Source of the DNA: Paucilactobacillus vaccinostercus DSM 20634
GTDB lineage: Bacteria; Bacillota; Bacilli; Lactobacillales; Lactobacillaceae
DNA length: 64,000 nucleotides
Assembly: GCF_001436295.1 (NCBI RefSeq)
Contig: NZ_AYYY01000011.1
Location: 1 to 64,000 of the forward strand
Reading direction: 5' to 3'
The translations under genes were made by a program, and so were the position numbers. The notes beneath the pieces are model-generated. The model saw only the letters and a list, made by a program, of their open reading frames with translations, was not told where the DNA came from and ran no database searches. Positions 7,055 to 15,433 of the stretch are shown in pieces (the first letter of the stretch is position 1; each line of letters begins with the position of its first letter).

Positions 7055-8147
7055 CGAACTTGAAGGCTACACAGAGAATCTAAACTACCATCACATGACT
7101 AGAGATGAAGCTCGTGAAATGGCGTTCTGGGATTACTTCTGCTGGTGGACGAAGAAATACAAAGTGGGACATATTCGACCGGTAACGATCAGGAAATACT
7201 ACTCAAATGCGAAGTCAATTTGGATAGTAGCGCCCAATGCGAAGCTTAAAGATTTCGAGAAAAATAGACACACACTTCAAGCATTACTAGACGGCTATGG
7301 TCAAACGCATCAACATGCAACGACACTAGAGTTTAAGAATCACGTAATTGCTTCACTGCGATCAGCCACTGACGATCAGTTCATCGATGGTATTTCGATT
7401 TCACAAATCAAGGTACACACCGTCGAAGATACTTGGTCACAGCAGAAAAAGAGTGAAGTGAAAAACGAAGTTAAAACACTCGATGCCACGGAATACCGCA
7501 AATTCAAATTGCAGATTGAAATTGAATTGCAGGAGAAACTCAAAGAACCCGCGATCGTTCCGCCAACTGATCCTAGTCATTTCATTAGGCGTAAAGGTAA
7601 TACTTCAATCAGTGAACAAACAAAGCTTATGGTGCTCATGATCCTGTTACACACGGGTTGCCGGTTTGCAGAAGCTATCGGAATCACATTTGAGGACGTA
7701 AGCAACGGCGAACTCAAAATTGATAAAACGTGGGATTACAAGGACAACACGGGATTTGCTAAGACGAAAAACACGAGTTCAATTCGAACGGTGTTCATCG
7801 ATGCAACACTTGAAAAGATGATTAATGACTTTCATATCTGGAAGCTAAAAAACTTTGGTGAAAGCAAATTACCTATTGGCGTCGAACCTAACACGTATTT
7901 CTATAACGACACGATGAACTCATATTTCAGACGCAAACAGAAGCAATACGGAATCAATAAGAATTTGTCTATTCACAAAATTCGACATACGTATATCTCG
8001 TATCTGCTCAATGAAGGAGTTAGTGCTGAAACAATTGCACGCCAAGTTGGTCATAGTGACACAACCATGATTCAGCAAGTTTATGGTCATTTGATGGCTG
8101 AACGTCAGGCACAAGACAAATTGAAGATTTCATCATTAATGAGCTAG
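7026..8147 (+). CDS. Complete tyrosine recombinase/integrase in the early region
   Basis: A full-length enzyme of about 373 residues. The C-terminal catalytic domain has the conserved set: Arg I in TGCRFAEAIGI, the H-x-x-R box in IHKIRHTYISYLL, and GHSDTTMIQQVYGH with the second His and the Tyr nucleophile. Residues 35-150 form a core-binding domain; residues 1-35 are unlike the arm-binding domain of the integrase at 52-300. Start is TTG 7026 (GGGGTGAG 4 bases upstream) or GTG 7017. It is co-directional with replication genes, not at the prophage end. It could serve the phage as resolvase or alternative integrase, or be a transferred gene. Confidence 0.88.
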   Translation: MTEVPMRPANELEGYTENLNYHHMTRDEAREMAFWDYFCWWTKKYKVGHIRPVTIRKYYSNAKSIWIVAPNAKLKDFEKNRHTLQALLDGYGQTHQHATTLEFKNHVIASLRSATDDQFIDGISISQIKVHTVEDTWSQQKKSEVKNEVKTLDATEYRKFKLQIEIELQEKLKEPAIVPPTDPSHFIRRKGNTSISEQTKLMVLMILLHTGCRFAEAIGITFEDVSNGELKIDKTWDYKDNTGFAKTKNTSSIRTVFIDATLEKMINDFHIWKLKNFGESKLPIGVEPNTYFYNDTMNSYFRRKQKQYGINKNLSIHKIRHTYISYLLNEGVSAETIARQVGHSDTTMIQQVYGHLMAERQAQDKLKISSLMS

Positions 8148-8159
8148 GAGGGACGATGA

Positions 8160-8285
8160 ATGATCACTAAAAACAACTACCTAATCACAACTAATTGTTT
8201 ATACAAAAAGACCGATACGGGTCGCACCCCATATCGGCTAATCAAAAATATTTTCAAACGAATCTTATCACGGAAAGGAAAATAG
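8160..8285 (+). CDS. 41-residue basic peptide
   Basis: ATG 8160 follows GGAGGG by 9 bases, immediately after the recombinase stop. The product is very basic, with a C-terminal RLIKNIFKRILSRKGK-like amphipathic helix. It contains the inverted repeat 8212-8237 in its coding sequence. Real but uncharacterised, or a leader-like ORF. Confidence 0.4.
   Translation: MITKNNYLITTNCLYKKTDTGRTPYRLIKNIFKRILSRKGK
8212..8237. repeat. Hairpin in the small ORF after the recombinase
   Basis: CCGATA (8212-8217) pairs with TATCGG (8232-8237), extended inside by GGGT/ACCC with small internal mismatches. No T-run follows, so it is not a simple terminator. It may be a processing or recombinase-associated site. 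Confidence 0.4.
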
Positions 8286-8289
8286 AGCA

Positions 8290-8484
8290 ATGGAATTAGT
8301 TAAAGCACGTGAAATGAAACGTCGCATTTATGCACATGACCACTTGTTGACTGACACGTTATGGGTTGGCGATGATCCTGAATCAATGGAGTACAAGAAC
8401 TGTGCTCAAGCATTCAAGAATCGCGAAGAGATGACAGCAGAATTCAACCGCTTAATGGGGTGGAAGTATGTCGAAGGTTATTGA
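8290..8484 (+). CDS. Small early phage protein
   Basis: A protein of 64 residues with AAAGGAAA upstream. It is charged and soluble (KAREMKRRIYAHDHLLTDTLW) with no motif I recognise. Its 3' end overlaps the start of the AP2-domain gene by 17 bases, suggesting translational coupling. Confidence 0.6.
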   Translation: MELVKAREMKRRIYAHDHLLTDTLWVGDDPESMEYKNCAQAFKNREEMTAEFNRLMGWKYVEGY

Positions 8485-8995
8485 TTTAACAGGTAAACGA
8501 TTTGGAAAGCTTGTTGTCGTAGGACGAGAAACTAATTGGCCGGCTAATGGGACTTTTTGGAAATGTCAGTGTGATTGTGGAACCAGTAGGATAGTTAACG
8601 GATGGAAGTTAAGAACCGGTGAAACCGTGAGTTGCGGTTGTTCGAGACGAAAAAAGGCTCGGGATAGGGCGATGAATCCCAATTCAAAATTCAGGAAAAT
8701 GTCATTAGAAAAAATGAATCAGGATTCCGTTGATGGCACACGGTTAAAACAGTTATCCATGAGGGTATCCCAGCATTCGTCAAAATACAAAGGTGTCTCT
8801 TTTCATAAATCCTCTGGCATGTGGACTGCTTGTATAAAGTTTCAGCAGCATAAAAGACATTTGGGAACTTTTTCAACTGAACAGGAAGCTGCTGCGGCTT
8901 ATATTACGGAAGCAAAACGATTATTCGATCCAGTTTTGATTGCCAACGGTCGAGAACCATTAAGCACAGAGCGATATTTCAAGGAGGGCTATTAA
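8468..8995 (+). CDS. AP2-domain protein with N-terminal zinc finger
   Basis: Residues 1-15 (VIDLTGKRFGKLVVV) and the finger CQCDCG...SCGC (about residues 34-58) are the standard N-terminus of phage AP2/HNH proteins. Residues 103-155 are an AP2/ERF DNA-binding domain (KYKGVSFHKSSGMWTACI, then LGTFSTEQEAAAAY). No HNH nuclease motif is visible between them. AP2 proteins in phages are usually homing-endonuclease derivatives, so this is either a DNA-binding protein or a nuclease-dead remnant. It overlaps genes on both sides, so it is fitted into the operon. Confidence 0.85.
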   Translation: MSKVIDLTGKRFGKLVVVGRETNWPANGTFWKCQCDCGTSRIVNGWKLRTGETVSCGCSRRKKARDRAMNPNSKFRKMSLEKMNQDSVDGTRLKQLSMRVSQHSSKYKGVSFHKSSGMWTACIKFQQHKRHLGTFSTEQEAAAAYITEAKRLFDPVLIANGREPLSTERYFKEGY

Positions 8996-9096
8996 TGAAC
9001 CCAGATATTAACTGGGACGCTGCTACTGAACAACAGGATGACTTGAATCCAGAGAATCAATACTTTGGACCATATGTGAGGGAGGAGAACGAATGA
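8995..9096 (+). CDS. 33-residue acidic peptide
   Basis: ATG 8995 overlaps the previous stop by one base, and the TGA at 9094-9096 overlaps the next ATG (9093). AAGGAGGG lies 9-16 bases upstream. The product is acidic (MNPDINWDAATEQQDD). Stop-start overlaps at both ends support translation; function is unknown. Confidence 0.5.
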   Translation: MNPDINWDAATEQQDDLNPENQYFGPYVREENE

Positions 9097-9719
9097 CACC
9101 AGTAGTATTCGATGGTTTCACAGAAACCAAAAGGAACCTAGAAAATGAATTAGTACCATACAAATCACTTATCATTTCAGGCGTTAAGAACGGCAAGAAA
9201 ACACGAGCTAGTTTGCGTAATTTAGCTAAGCAAGTCAACGATCGCAAGAAAGAATTGAAAAGCCCGTATGTTGATGCAACGAAGCCAATGGAAGACCAAG
9301 CTAAAGAGCTGATTTCAATGATTGATGCGGTTGTGAAGCCGATTGACGATCAGATTAAGGCAATCGAATCAGAAGAACGTCAACAACGTATTGATCGCTT
9401 GAAAGCCTTAATTGCTGATATGGCGTTCAGCTACCAAATTGACCCGTATCAGGTCGATATCAAACCAAACTGGGCTAACAAGTCAATTGGTGATTTGGAA
9501 CTCAAACGTCAGATTGCAGAGGAATTGTCTTTGATGGTCAAGTATGGCAAGGGCGTGCTACCTGATGGCATCAATCGTGTTAACGGTTCATTAGTGAGTG
9601 ACGACGGTGAGATGGTACAGAAACACTTGCTGACTGTCTATGTAACCAATGAGCAATTAGAGACGTTGCTAAGTGATCTTAATGCTGCAGAAGTGCCATA
9701 TGAAAAATTGAAGGTGTAA
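9093..9719 (+). CDS. DUF1351-family phage protein
   Basis: A protein of 208 residues matching the DUF1351 family found next to phage recombination/SSB genes. It has a long coiled-coil region (residues 35-110, KKTRASLRNLAKQVNDRKKELK and VDATKPMEDQAKELI) and a C-terminal alpha/beta part. Family function is not established; by neighbourhood it assists Sak4-type recombination or replication. The start has GGGAGGAGAACGA directly upstream. Confidence 0.85.
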   Translation: MTPVVFDGFTETKRNLENELVPYKSLIISGVKNGKKTRASLRNLAKQVNDRKKELKSPYVDATKPMEDQAKELISMIDAVVKPIDDQIKAIESEERQQRIDRLKALIADMAFSYQIDPYQVDIKPNWANKSIGDLELKRQIAEELSLMVKYGKGVLPDGINRVNGSLVSDDGEMVQKHLLTVYVTNEQLETLLSDLNAAEVPYEKLKV

Positions 9720-9722
9720 TCA

Positions 9723-10436
9723 GTGGAAATTACAAACGCAAAAAATATCAAACGAAATAAGAGTTGGCGAGTAATCATCTACTCAAAGCCCGGAATTGGC
9801 AAAACATCATCGATCAAGTATTTAAAGGGCAAAACGTTAGTGCTGGATTTAGATAATTCAGCAAAGGTACTTGAGGGCTTAGACATCGATGTGATCGAAT
9901 TTGACCGATCGAAGCCAGAAGAAGAACTAGTTGAGTTTCTGAAACAGGCGCCAGAGTTAGCCAAACAATATGACAATCTAGTGATCGACAATATCTCATC
10001 GCTTGAGAAAGATTGGTTTGTTGAAAAGGGACGCAAGTCGCACAACGGAATCAGCAATGAATTGCAAGATTACAGTCAATGGACTAACTACTTTGCACGA
10101 ATCATGATCACAACCTATTCATTGAAAGACATCAACATTCTAACGACCGCTTGGGAGACACAGAACGATGTGACAACTGAAACGGGTCAAACATTTAGCC
10201 AGTATGCACCACAGATTCGCAAGAGCGTACGTGACGGCCTACTAGGAATGGCTGACGTTGTTGGGCGTGTAGTTGTTAATCCTAAGACTAATGGCCGTGG
10301 CGTGATCCTACAGGGTGACGATTCTATTTTCGCAAAGAACCGCCTTGATAATCGTAAACTAACACCGATTGAAGAATTATTTGATTTCGGTAAAAAGCCA
10401 GAACCTAAAGTAGAAAAGAAAGAAGGAACTAAATAA
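9723..10436 (+). CDS. Sak4-like RecA-fold ATPase (phage recombination)
   Basis: Walker A is seen as SKPGIGKTSS (about residues 21-30), and Walker B as NLVIDNISS (about 85-93). The length of 237 residues and the neighbours DUF1351 and DUF669 match the phage nucleotide-binding Sak4 group of single-strand annealing recombinases. It starts at GTG 9723 and overlaps the next gene by one base. It would act with the SSB-like protein on ssDNA during phage replication and recombination. Confidence 0.85.
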   Translation: MEITNAKNIKRNKSWRVIIYSKPGIGKTSSIKYLKGKTLVLDLDNSAKVLEGLDIDVIEFDRSKPEEELVEFLKQAPELAKQYDNLVIDNISSLEKDWFVEKGRKSHNGISNELQDYSQWTNYFARIMITTYSLKDINILTTAWETQNDVTTETGQTFSQYAPQIRKSVRDGLLGMADVVGRVVVNPKTNGRGVILQGDDSIFAKNRLDNRKLTPIEELFDFGKKPEPKVEKKEGTK

Positions 10437-10966
10437 TGTCAGGATTTGATTTAGATTACTCAGAAGCAACAGATTTCACTACACCGGACGACGGAACGTA
10501 CGAGGCGGTTATCGGTGGGCTTAAAGAGGACGCAACAAAGAGCGGTGCTCAATTTATGAACATTGACATGATTATTCGCAATGATATCAGCGACCAGAAG
10601 TTCAAGGGTCACCATGTTTTCCGACGTATTTTCGTTAAGAAAGATACTGGAAAGTACCCAAAGGGCATGTTGATGAGTCTTGCAAAAGCATCTGGATTAC
10701 CAGACAAATTCCATTTCGAAAGCTTTCCAGAAGACTACTTTGCTAAGCTTTATCACCGTCCAATTTTGATTACCGTAAAAAATGAAGAATCCGAATACCA
10801 GGGTAAAACGTATCAGAATTTGAATGTTAAAAAGTGGGAAGTATCAAAGTTTCCAAATGTGGCACATAAATTCAAATCAGATGAAATTAATAAGGCCGCT
10901 GCTAATGCGCAAGCTGGAATGAATGGTCAAGCAATTGATATTTCAGATGATTCGCTTCCCTTTTAG
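10436..10966 (+). CDS. DUF669-family SSB-like protein
   Basis: A protein of 176 residues with the DUF669 N-terminus (FDLDYSEATDFTTPDDGTYEAVI) and a C-terminal acidic tip ending DISDDSLPF, the hallmark tail through which SSB proteins recruit partners. It follows Sak4 with a one-base overlap. It probably coats ssDNA and loads Sak4 or the replisome. Confidence 0.85.
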   Translation: MSGFDLDYSEATDFTTPDDGTYEAVIGGLKEDATKSGAQFMNIDMIIRNDISDQKFKGHHVFRRIFVKKDTGKYPKGMLMSLAKASGLPDKFHFESFPEDYFAKLYHRPILITVKNEESEYQGKTYQNLNVKKWEVSKFPNVAHKFKSDEINKAAANAQAGMNGQAIDISDDSLPF

Positions 10967-10974
10967 GTGATCGC

Positions 10975-11157
10975 ATGGAAAAACTAACTTACAGACAAGT
11001 CAAGAAGCGACTGGAGCGTGAACTAAATATGCCAATTGATCTGCTGAACAAAGGCTATCCAATTACGGAAGCCGAGTACCAAGAAATTAAAAAAGAATTC
11101 AAACGCAAGATCGAGCTATGGAAAGAAAACATGGCACTTGATCAGTTACCGTTCTGA
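10975..11157 (+). CDS. Small early phage protein
   Basis: A 60-residue charged, helical protein (YRQVKKRLERELNMPIDLL) ending with DQLPF, which resembles the acidic-aromatic tip of the SSB-like protein just upstream. TTAGGTGATCGC precedes the start. Function unknown; it may bind the same partner as the SSB tail. Confidence 0.6.
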   Translation: MEKLTYRQVKKRLERELNMPIDLLNKGYPITEAEYQEIKKEFKRKIELWKENMALDQLPF

Positions 11158-11170
11158 TTGGGGTGATTAG

Positions 11171-12019
11171 ATGTCGGGTGGGGGTTGGATAAGTCTCCAT
11201 AAAAGAATAAGAAAGTCCTTCATCTGGACAAACTCAGATCAGTATAAGCTTTGGTCGTTATGTCTAATGAAGGCAAATTTTAAAGATACAAAGGTTTTAT
11301 TTAATGGAAAAGAAATATCAGTGTCCAGGGGTCAATTCATCACAGGACGCGACGCATTAGCATCTGAGTTCAACGATGGTGTCCCACGTGTCCATCAAGT
11401 TGTCGGGCGTACGTTATGGAGATGGCTTCATAAATTTGAAACAGAGCAAATGTTGTCCATCACTTCGAACCCCAAATACAGCGTCATAACAATAACTAAC
11501 TGGGATGAGTATCAAACAAATGACCAACAGTTGTCCAGCTCTCGTCCATCAACTGTCCATCAATTGTCCACAGATAATAATATTAATAATACTAATAATA
11601 AAACTACATCATCTGGCAATGATGGTGCGTCAAAAGTCGAACAGAATTTTGAATTGCTTTGGAAATTGTATCCACGAAAAGAAGGCAAGGACGTTGCGAG
11701 AAAAGCATACAAACGTGCCATCAAGAATGGAGCTACAAACAAAGCAATACAAGATGGCATAGTTGCTTATCGAAAACTGGTTGCTAGCGAGGGACGTGAT
11801 AAGCAATATATCCGTCAAGGTGGTACGTGGTTCAACCAGAAAGGCTGGGAAGACGAATACCAGACTGAAATACCGGTAGACACATCTGAACCACAGGATG
11901 ATGGTGTGCATCTGTCAGCGGATCAAGTTAAAGAAAAAGCACGACGTCAGCGTGAAGAGTTTGACCGTAAGTATCTTGCTGAACATCCAAAAGAGTTTGA
12001 AGGTGAAGAAAATCAATAG
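11171..12019 (+). CDS. Phage replication initiator (replisome organizer)
   Basis: Residues 1-110 start WISLHKRIRKSFIW and look like the winged-helix N-terminus of phage replisome organizers. A low-complexity linker rich in S, T and N (about 115-155) is followed by a DnaD-like C-terminal region (LLWKLYPRKEGKDVARKAYKRAI). The helicase gene is immediately downstream, overlapping, as in lambda O-P and SPP1-type modules. The linker-coding DNA holds 11-bp iterons and an AT-rich stretch, so the origin probably lies inside this gene. Acts as origin-binding protein that loads the helicase. Confidence 0.82.
   Translation: MSGGGWISLHKRIRKSFIWTNSDQYKLWSLCLMKANFKDTKVLFNGKEISVSRGQFITGRDALASEFNDGVPRVHQVVGRTLWRWLHKFETEQMLSITSNPKYSVITITNWDEYQTNDQQLSSSRPSTVHQLSTDNNINNTNNKTTSSGNDGASKVEQNFELLWKLYPRKEGKDVARKAYKRAIKNGATNKAIQDGIVAYRKLVASEGRDKQYIRQGGTWFNQKGWEDEYQTEIPVDTSEPQDDGVHLSADQVKEKARRQREEFDRKYLAEHPKEFEGEENQ
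11531..11602. other. Candidate phage replication origin: 11-bp iterons plus AT-rich block
   Basis: Four tandem 11-mers start at 11531, 11542, 11553 and 11564, with consensus TTGTCCATCAA and the GTCCA core conserved in all. Extra copies lie at 11388 (GTGTCCATCAA) and 11453 (TTGTCCATCAC). An AT-rich run follows at 11573-11602. Iterons at one-turn spacing beside an easily melted block inside the initiator gene are the classic lambdoid origin layout. Confidence 0.65.
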
Positions 12020-13259
12020 CGAGGAAATTGAACGACAGGTTATAACGGTATTACTTCATGAACCACAACTACTAGATACAGTGAACATCAACACGGAATG
12101 GTTTGTGGATCATAACTATCGAAGTGTGGTCGAGGCCATCAACGAATTAGACGCTGAGCATTACAGCTTGCTGAACATCTGGGGCAAGGCGTCATACCTG
12201 AATCCGCAGTTTGGATTGAACTATGACGACCTAAGCTCCTTGAACCGCCTGTTTGTCACTGGACACACGTTGCCGCAGATTGTGAGTGAACTTCGCAAAC
12301 AAGCACTGACTCGAAAAGTGAAAGAGGCCGCCAGTGAGTATCAACGATTGCCAGTGTCGGACAACGCAGAAGCACTGTACGAATCGCTGAACAACTTGAT
12401 CAACACAGAGGATACAACCGCGGACGGAAGTCTTGACGATGCGATGAATCAATTGGACTACCGGCTGAACCACCAGGTGGAAAAAGGAATCAAGACATTT
12501 GATCTGTTAGACGACATTGTGGGTGGTGGATTGTATGGCTCAATGCTGTTCACCATTGGTGCTCGGCCTAGCGTTGGTAAAACGGCATTCAGCGTCAACC
12601 TAGCCTACGAAGCATTGCAGCAGGATTCAAAACTAGAGGTCGATTACTTCACACTGGAAATGGGTAAGGCTGAAATGCTTAATCGGTTCATCTCACGACA
12701 TACTGGCATCATGTCACAGTCATTACGAGACCCGGCCAGTTCATTGAGTGACATTCAGAAGAGTGTGGTTCGTTCCGCAATCAAGTGGTTGAAGGATCAT
12801 AAACTCAATGTATACGACACCACACCAATGCTTGATCAGATTGTGCAGACGATCAAAAAGAACGCCGCTAAGTGCAAGACCAATAAGTATCTGGCAATTG
12901 TAGACTATATCGGTTTGATTTCGGTACAAGGAATTGATGAACAACGACCAAAGCTGGAGAAAGTGACACGTGAGTTGAAGATGCTCACGAATGATCTACA
13001 CATTCCGATCGTGGCACTTGCTCAACTCAGCCGTGGAATTGAGTCGCGCAACAACAAGACACCATTGCTAAGTGATCTACGTGATTCCGGTTCGATTGAA
13101 CAGGATAGCAATGTGGTTGCGTTCCTGCACAAACCTTATGCCGACAACGTCAGTGCTGAACAACTGCTGATTCAAAAGAACCGGGAAGGCGATCTAGGTA
13201 AGATCGACTTTTACTTCGATGGATCCGAAATGTTGTTCAAGGAGATCAAGCAAACATGA
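12003..13259 (+). CDS. DnaB-type replicative helicase
   Basis: A protein of 418 residues. An N-terminal helical domain (about 1-105) is followed by a RecA-like ATPase: Walker A GARPSVGKTAF, Walker B YLAIVDYIGLI, and the sensor segment ALAQLSRGIESR. DRDSGSIEQDSN-like residues mark the H4/arginine-finger area. GTG 12003 is chosen because the family N-terminus (SEEIERQVITVLLHEP) begins right after it; upstream codons in that frame overlap the initiator. Unwinds the phage origin once loaded by the upstream initiator. Confidence 0.92.
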   Translation: MKKINSEEIERQVITVLLHEPQLLDTVNINTEWFVDHNYRSVVEAINELDAEHYSLLNIWGKASYLNPQFGLNYDDLSSLNRLFVTGHTLPQIVSELRKQALTRKVKEAASEYQRLPVSDNAEALYESLNNLINTEDTTADGSLDDAMNQLDYRLNHQVEKGIKTFDLLDDIVGGGLYGSMLFTIGARPSVGKTAFSVNLAYEALQQDSKLEVDYFTLEMGKAEMLNRFISRHTGIMSQSLRDPASSLSDIQKSVVRSAIKWLKDHKLNVYDTTPMLDQIVQTIKKNAAKCKTNKYLAIVDYIGLISVQGIDEQRPKLEKVTRELKMLTNDLHIPIVALAQLSRGIESRNNKTPLLSDLRDSGSIEQDSNVVAFLHKPYADNVSAEQLLIQKNREGDLGKIDFYFDGSEMLFKEIKQT

Positions 13260-13666
13260 TGGCGTATATGGATTACAACCAATACAAAGAAATTATGAAC
13301 TACTACGGTTATCCAGAATCTGGTGCGGTCAAAGTCTATCTGAACCGTGCAGCACACTATAACCGTATGAAAAAACAAATGCTGAAATCACTGGATACAA
13401 AGTCATCTGAGACGATTCAGAGGTTCGTGGATCATTATGAACAAAGACGAATTGAAACCGTCTGGGAAGCTATCTGGGTAGCAGAATCGGAACATAAACA
13501 ACGGTGGCGTTACTTGGAAGATTTGAATGATTTTTTGATGATTCTCAAGGCTAAATATGACGGTGATATCAGCAAACAAAACGATGAAGAAAAAATACAA
13601 ATCGAATTAGCGCAACTATATCGATCATTGAATGAGGAACAACAGAAGGGTGAGTGGAGAGACTGA
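13256..13666 (+). CDS. Phage hypothetical protein after helicase
   Basis: A protein of 136 residues, helical and charged, with tyrosine-rich N-terminus (MDYNQYKEIMNYYGYPESG) and an acidic C-terminus. AAGGAG lies 10 bases upstream and the ATG overlaps the helicase stop. No family recognised. Translational coupling with the helicase suggests a replication-linked role. Confidence 0.65.
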   Translation: MMAYMDYNQYKEIMNYYGYPESGAVKVYLNRAAHYNRMKKQMLKSLDTKSSETIQRFVDHYEQRRIETVWEAIWVAESEHKQRWRYLEDLNDFLMILKAKYDGDISKQNDEEKIQIELAQLYRSLNEEQQKGEWRD

Positions 13667-13875
13667 TGACACCGAAAGAATTAGGGCTGAAATTGATTGA
13701 TGCAATCAGTGTTAGTGCAAATGAATTGCCGGCTAAGATTGAGTGCCTAAATTCATTGGGATATAGAACCGATGTATCAACAACATTCAAGAAAGAGTAC
13801 ATTCAGTTCGTGGACGAAGAATTTGTTGAAGCTGAATACACGTTGCTAATCTACAAGGAAAAGCCGAATGATTAA
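13666..13875 (+). CDS. Small phage protein
   Basis: A protein of 69 residues from ATG 13666, which overlaps the previous stop; GTGGAGAG lies about 5 bases before it. The product is a mixed alpha/beta domain (LIDAISVSANELPAKIECLNS). It overlaps the RusA gene by 8 bases. Function unknown. Confidence 0.6.
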   Translation: MTPKELGLKLIDAISVSANELPAKIECLNSLGYRTDVSTTFKKEYIQFVDEEFVEAEYTLLIYKEKPND

Positions 13876-14287
13876 ACTAACGATACCGGGCGAACCAGTA
13901 GCACAGGGACGGCCGCGATTCAGTCGACAAGGCGGATTCGTTAGGACGTACGACCCGAAACCGTCGCGAGATTACAAGGCTAAGATTAAGCAGTGTGTTG
14001 AACGGCTGAAACTAACTACACAACTTGATCAGCCATTAGCAGTCACAATCAAGGTGTATCGACCCATTCAAAAGTCGACAAGCAAAAAAGATCGTGCACT
14101 GAAAATAGCAGGAAAGATACTACCGACGACCAAGCCGGATACTGATAACTACGTGAAGGGTATTCTTGATGGTTTATCACAGTCTGAAATTTGGACAGAT
14201 GACAATTTAATTTGCGTAATCAAAGCACAAAAGATGTATTCAGAATCTCCGCGAGTAGAAATTGAGATTAAAGAAATTGAGGTGTGA
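13868..14287 (+). CDS. rusA: RusA-family Holliday junction resolvase
   Basis: Residues 1-25 (IPGEPVAQGRPRFSRQGGFVR) and the catalytic block KPDTDNYVKGILDGLSQSEI followed by WTDDN (about residues 96-121) are diagnostic of RusA, with the metal-binding aspartates in place. The length of 139 residues is typical. It resolves Holliday junctions or branched replication intermediates before packaging. Confidence 0.95.
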   Translation: MIKLTIPGEPVAQGRPRFSRQGGFVRTYDPKPSRDYKAKIKQCVERLKLTTQLDQPLAVTIKVYRPIQKSTSKKDRALKIAGKILPTTKPDTDNYVKGILDGLSQSEIWTDDNLICVIKAQKMYSESPRVEIEIKEIEV

Positions 14288-14290
14288 TTT

Positions 14291-14590
14291 ATGGCAGTAA
14301 CGCCAGGTAACGAACAAGAAACAATTATCAGCTATGACAAGGAATTGAAACAGTGGCACTACTATTCAGATGTACCGGAACATAATCATAAGTGGGATAA
14401 ACGGGTTGAACCAACTCAACGGGTAGTTGAACCAAGCGGGCGTATTTCAGTTCTTGAAGGAACGATTAACGGGACGGTATCAGTTAATGCAAAACGAGTG
14501 TCTCATATGACGCCTGAACAACGTCAAGCGGCATCTGAAAGAATGAAACAGCTTAGGATCAATTCTAAGCGTCAGAAGCAAAGCAAGTAG
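14291..14590 (+). CDS. Phage hypothetical protein
   Basis: A protein of 99 residues with a basic C-terminal tail (ERMKQLRINSKRQKQ) suggesting nucleic-acid contact, and an N-terminal aromatic patch (QWHYYSDVPEHNHKW). GAGGTGTG precedes the ATG. No family recognised. Confidence 0.6.
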   Translation: MAVTPGNEQETIISYDKELKQWHYYSDVPEHNHKWDKRVEPTQRVVEPSGRISVLEGTINGTVSVNAKRVSHMTPEQRQAASERMKQLRINSKRQKQSK

Positions 14591-14708
14591 TTAGCAAAAC
14601 AAACATGAAATATCATTCGAGGGTAATTATGCCTGAAATAAAATCAGTCTCGTAGAGACAGTCAATACAACAGCCCACAGAGCAAAAACAAAACTGGAGG
14701 AATTTATC

Positions 14709-14960
14709 ATGACAGAATTAAAAGACAACAGCATTGAAGTGCCAGCTATGCTAGCTGATGTACACCCAACACCAAAAGGTGTAACTAAGGTGAATTTTGA
14801 AGTTGAGACAGAGTTGCTTGACGGTCATATTGGGGAACTAGCAAATCTGCTTAATTACAACATTGTTTTAAAGATTACGCCTAATCAAACGGAGTTAGAT
14901 ACAGACAGTGCAAACAAAGAAGCAGACGGCCAGACTGACTTGTTGAAAGATGGTGACTAA
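14709..14960 (+). CDS. Phage hypothetical protein
   Basis: An 83-residue acidic protein with CTGGAGG 9 bases before the ATG. The first 60 residues look folded (beta-rich), and the end is acidic and disordered. The 118 bases before it contain no ORF I can support. Confidence 0.6.
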   Translation: MTELKDNSIEVPAMLADVHPTPKGVTKVNFEVETELLDGHIGELANLLNYNIVLKITPNQTELDTDSANKEADGQTDLLKDGD

Positions 14961-14962
14961 AT

Positions 14963-15433
14963 GTGGAAGTTGAAGATCGAAGATGGGTAGGGCAATTTGC
15001 CCTGACAGTTGAAGAAGGCCATCGAATTGATGCTTATTTCAAGCAAGCACAAGAACAGCATTGGACGTTGAAGCAAACTATGCTGCAAATAAATCGTGAT
15101 CCGGTTATGCATCGGCGGATGACCAAAACAGTAATTAGTAAGCGAGCACAAAAACAAAATATTGTATTTTCTGAACATGAAGAACCAATTGGAACTAAAC
15201 AACCCAACGTTGTAATAAGTGATCATGTACTTCATGAACAGCTCAATGAATTGTTTAGCAAAGATGAAATTAAATTCATTAATTGGGTAATACAAGCATT
15301 TAGCAAGAACGGATTTAAGCTCGATGATACAGTCGAATATTTTAGAAACAGTAGTAAATTGAAAAATCAGATAACACGTGAAATTGTTGTATACAAATGC
15401 AAAAAGCTACATGTGAAATTGGAGGGTATGTGA
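14963..15433 (+). CDS. Phage hypothetical DNA-binding-like protein
   Basis: A 156-residue helical protein, GTG start at 14963 directly after the preceding stop. The basic middle (RRMTKTVISKRAQKQ) and repeated helices suggest nucleic-acid binding. Its TGA overlaps the ATG of the next gene (15433). No family recognised. Confidence 0.6.
   Translation: MEVEDRRWVGQFALTVEEGHRIDAYFKQAQEQHWTLKQTMLQINRDPVMHRRMTKTVISKRAQKQNIVFSEHEEPIGTKQPNVVISDHVLHEQLNELFSKDEIKFINWVIQAFSKNGFKLDDTVEYFRNSSKLKNQITREIVVYKCKKLHVKLEGM

Noticed and set aside
11531-11574. CRISPR or variable-number repeat
   Set aside because: 11-bp tandem units without spacers inside an initiator gene fit origin iterons.
14591-14708. Small gene before 14709
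   Set aside because: The only ATG frame is 16 codons with no conserved feature.
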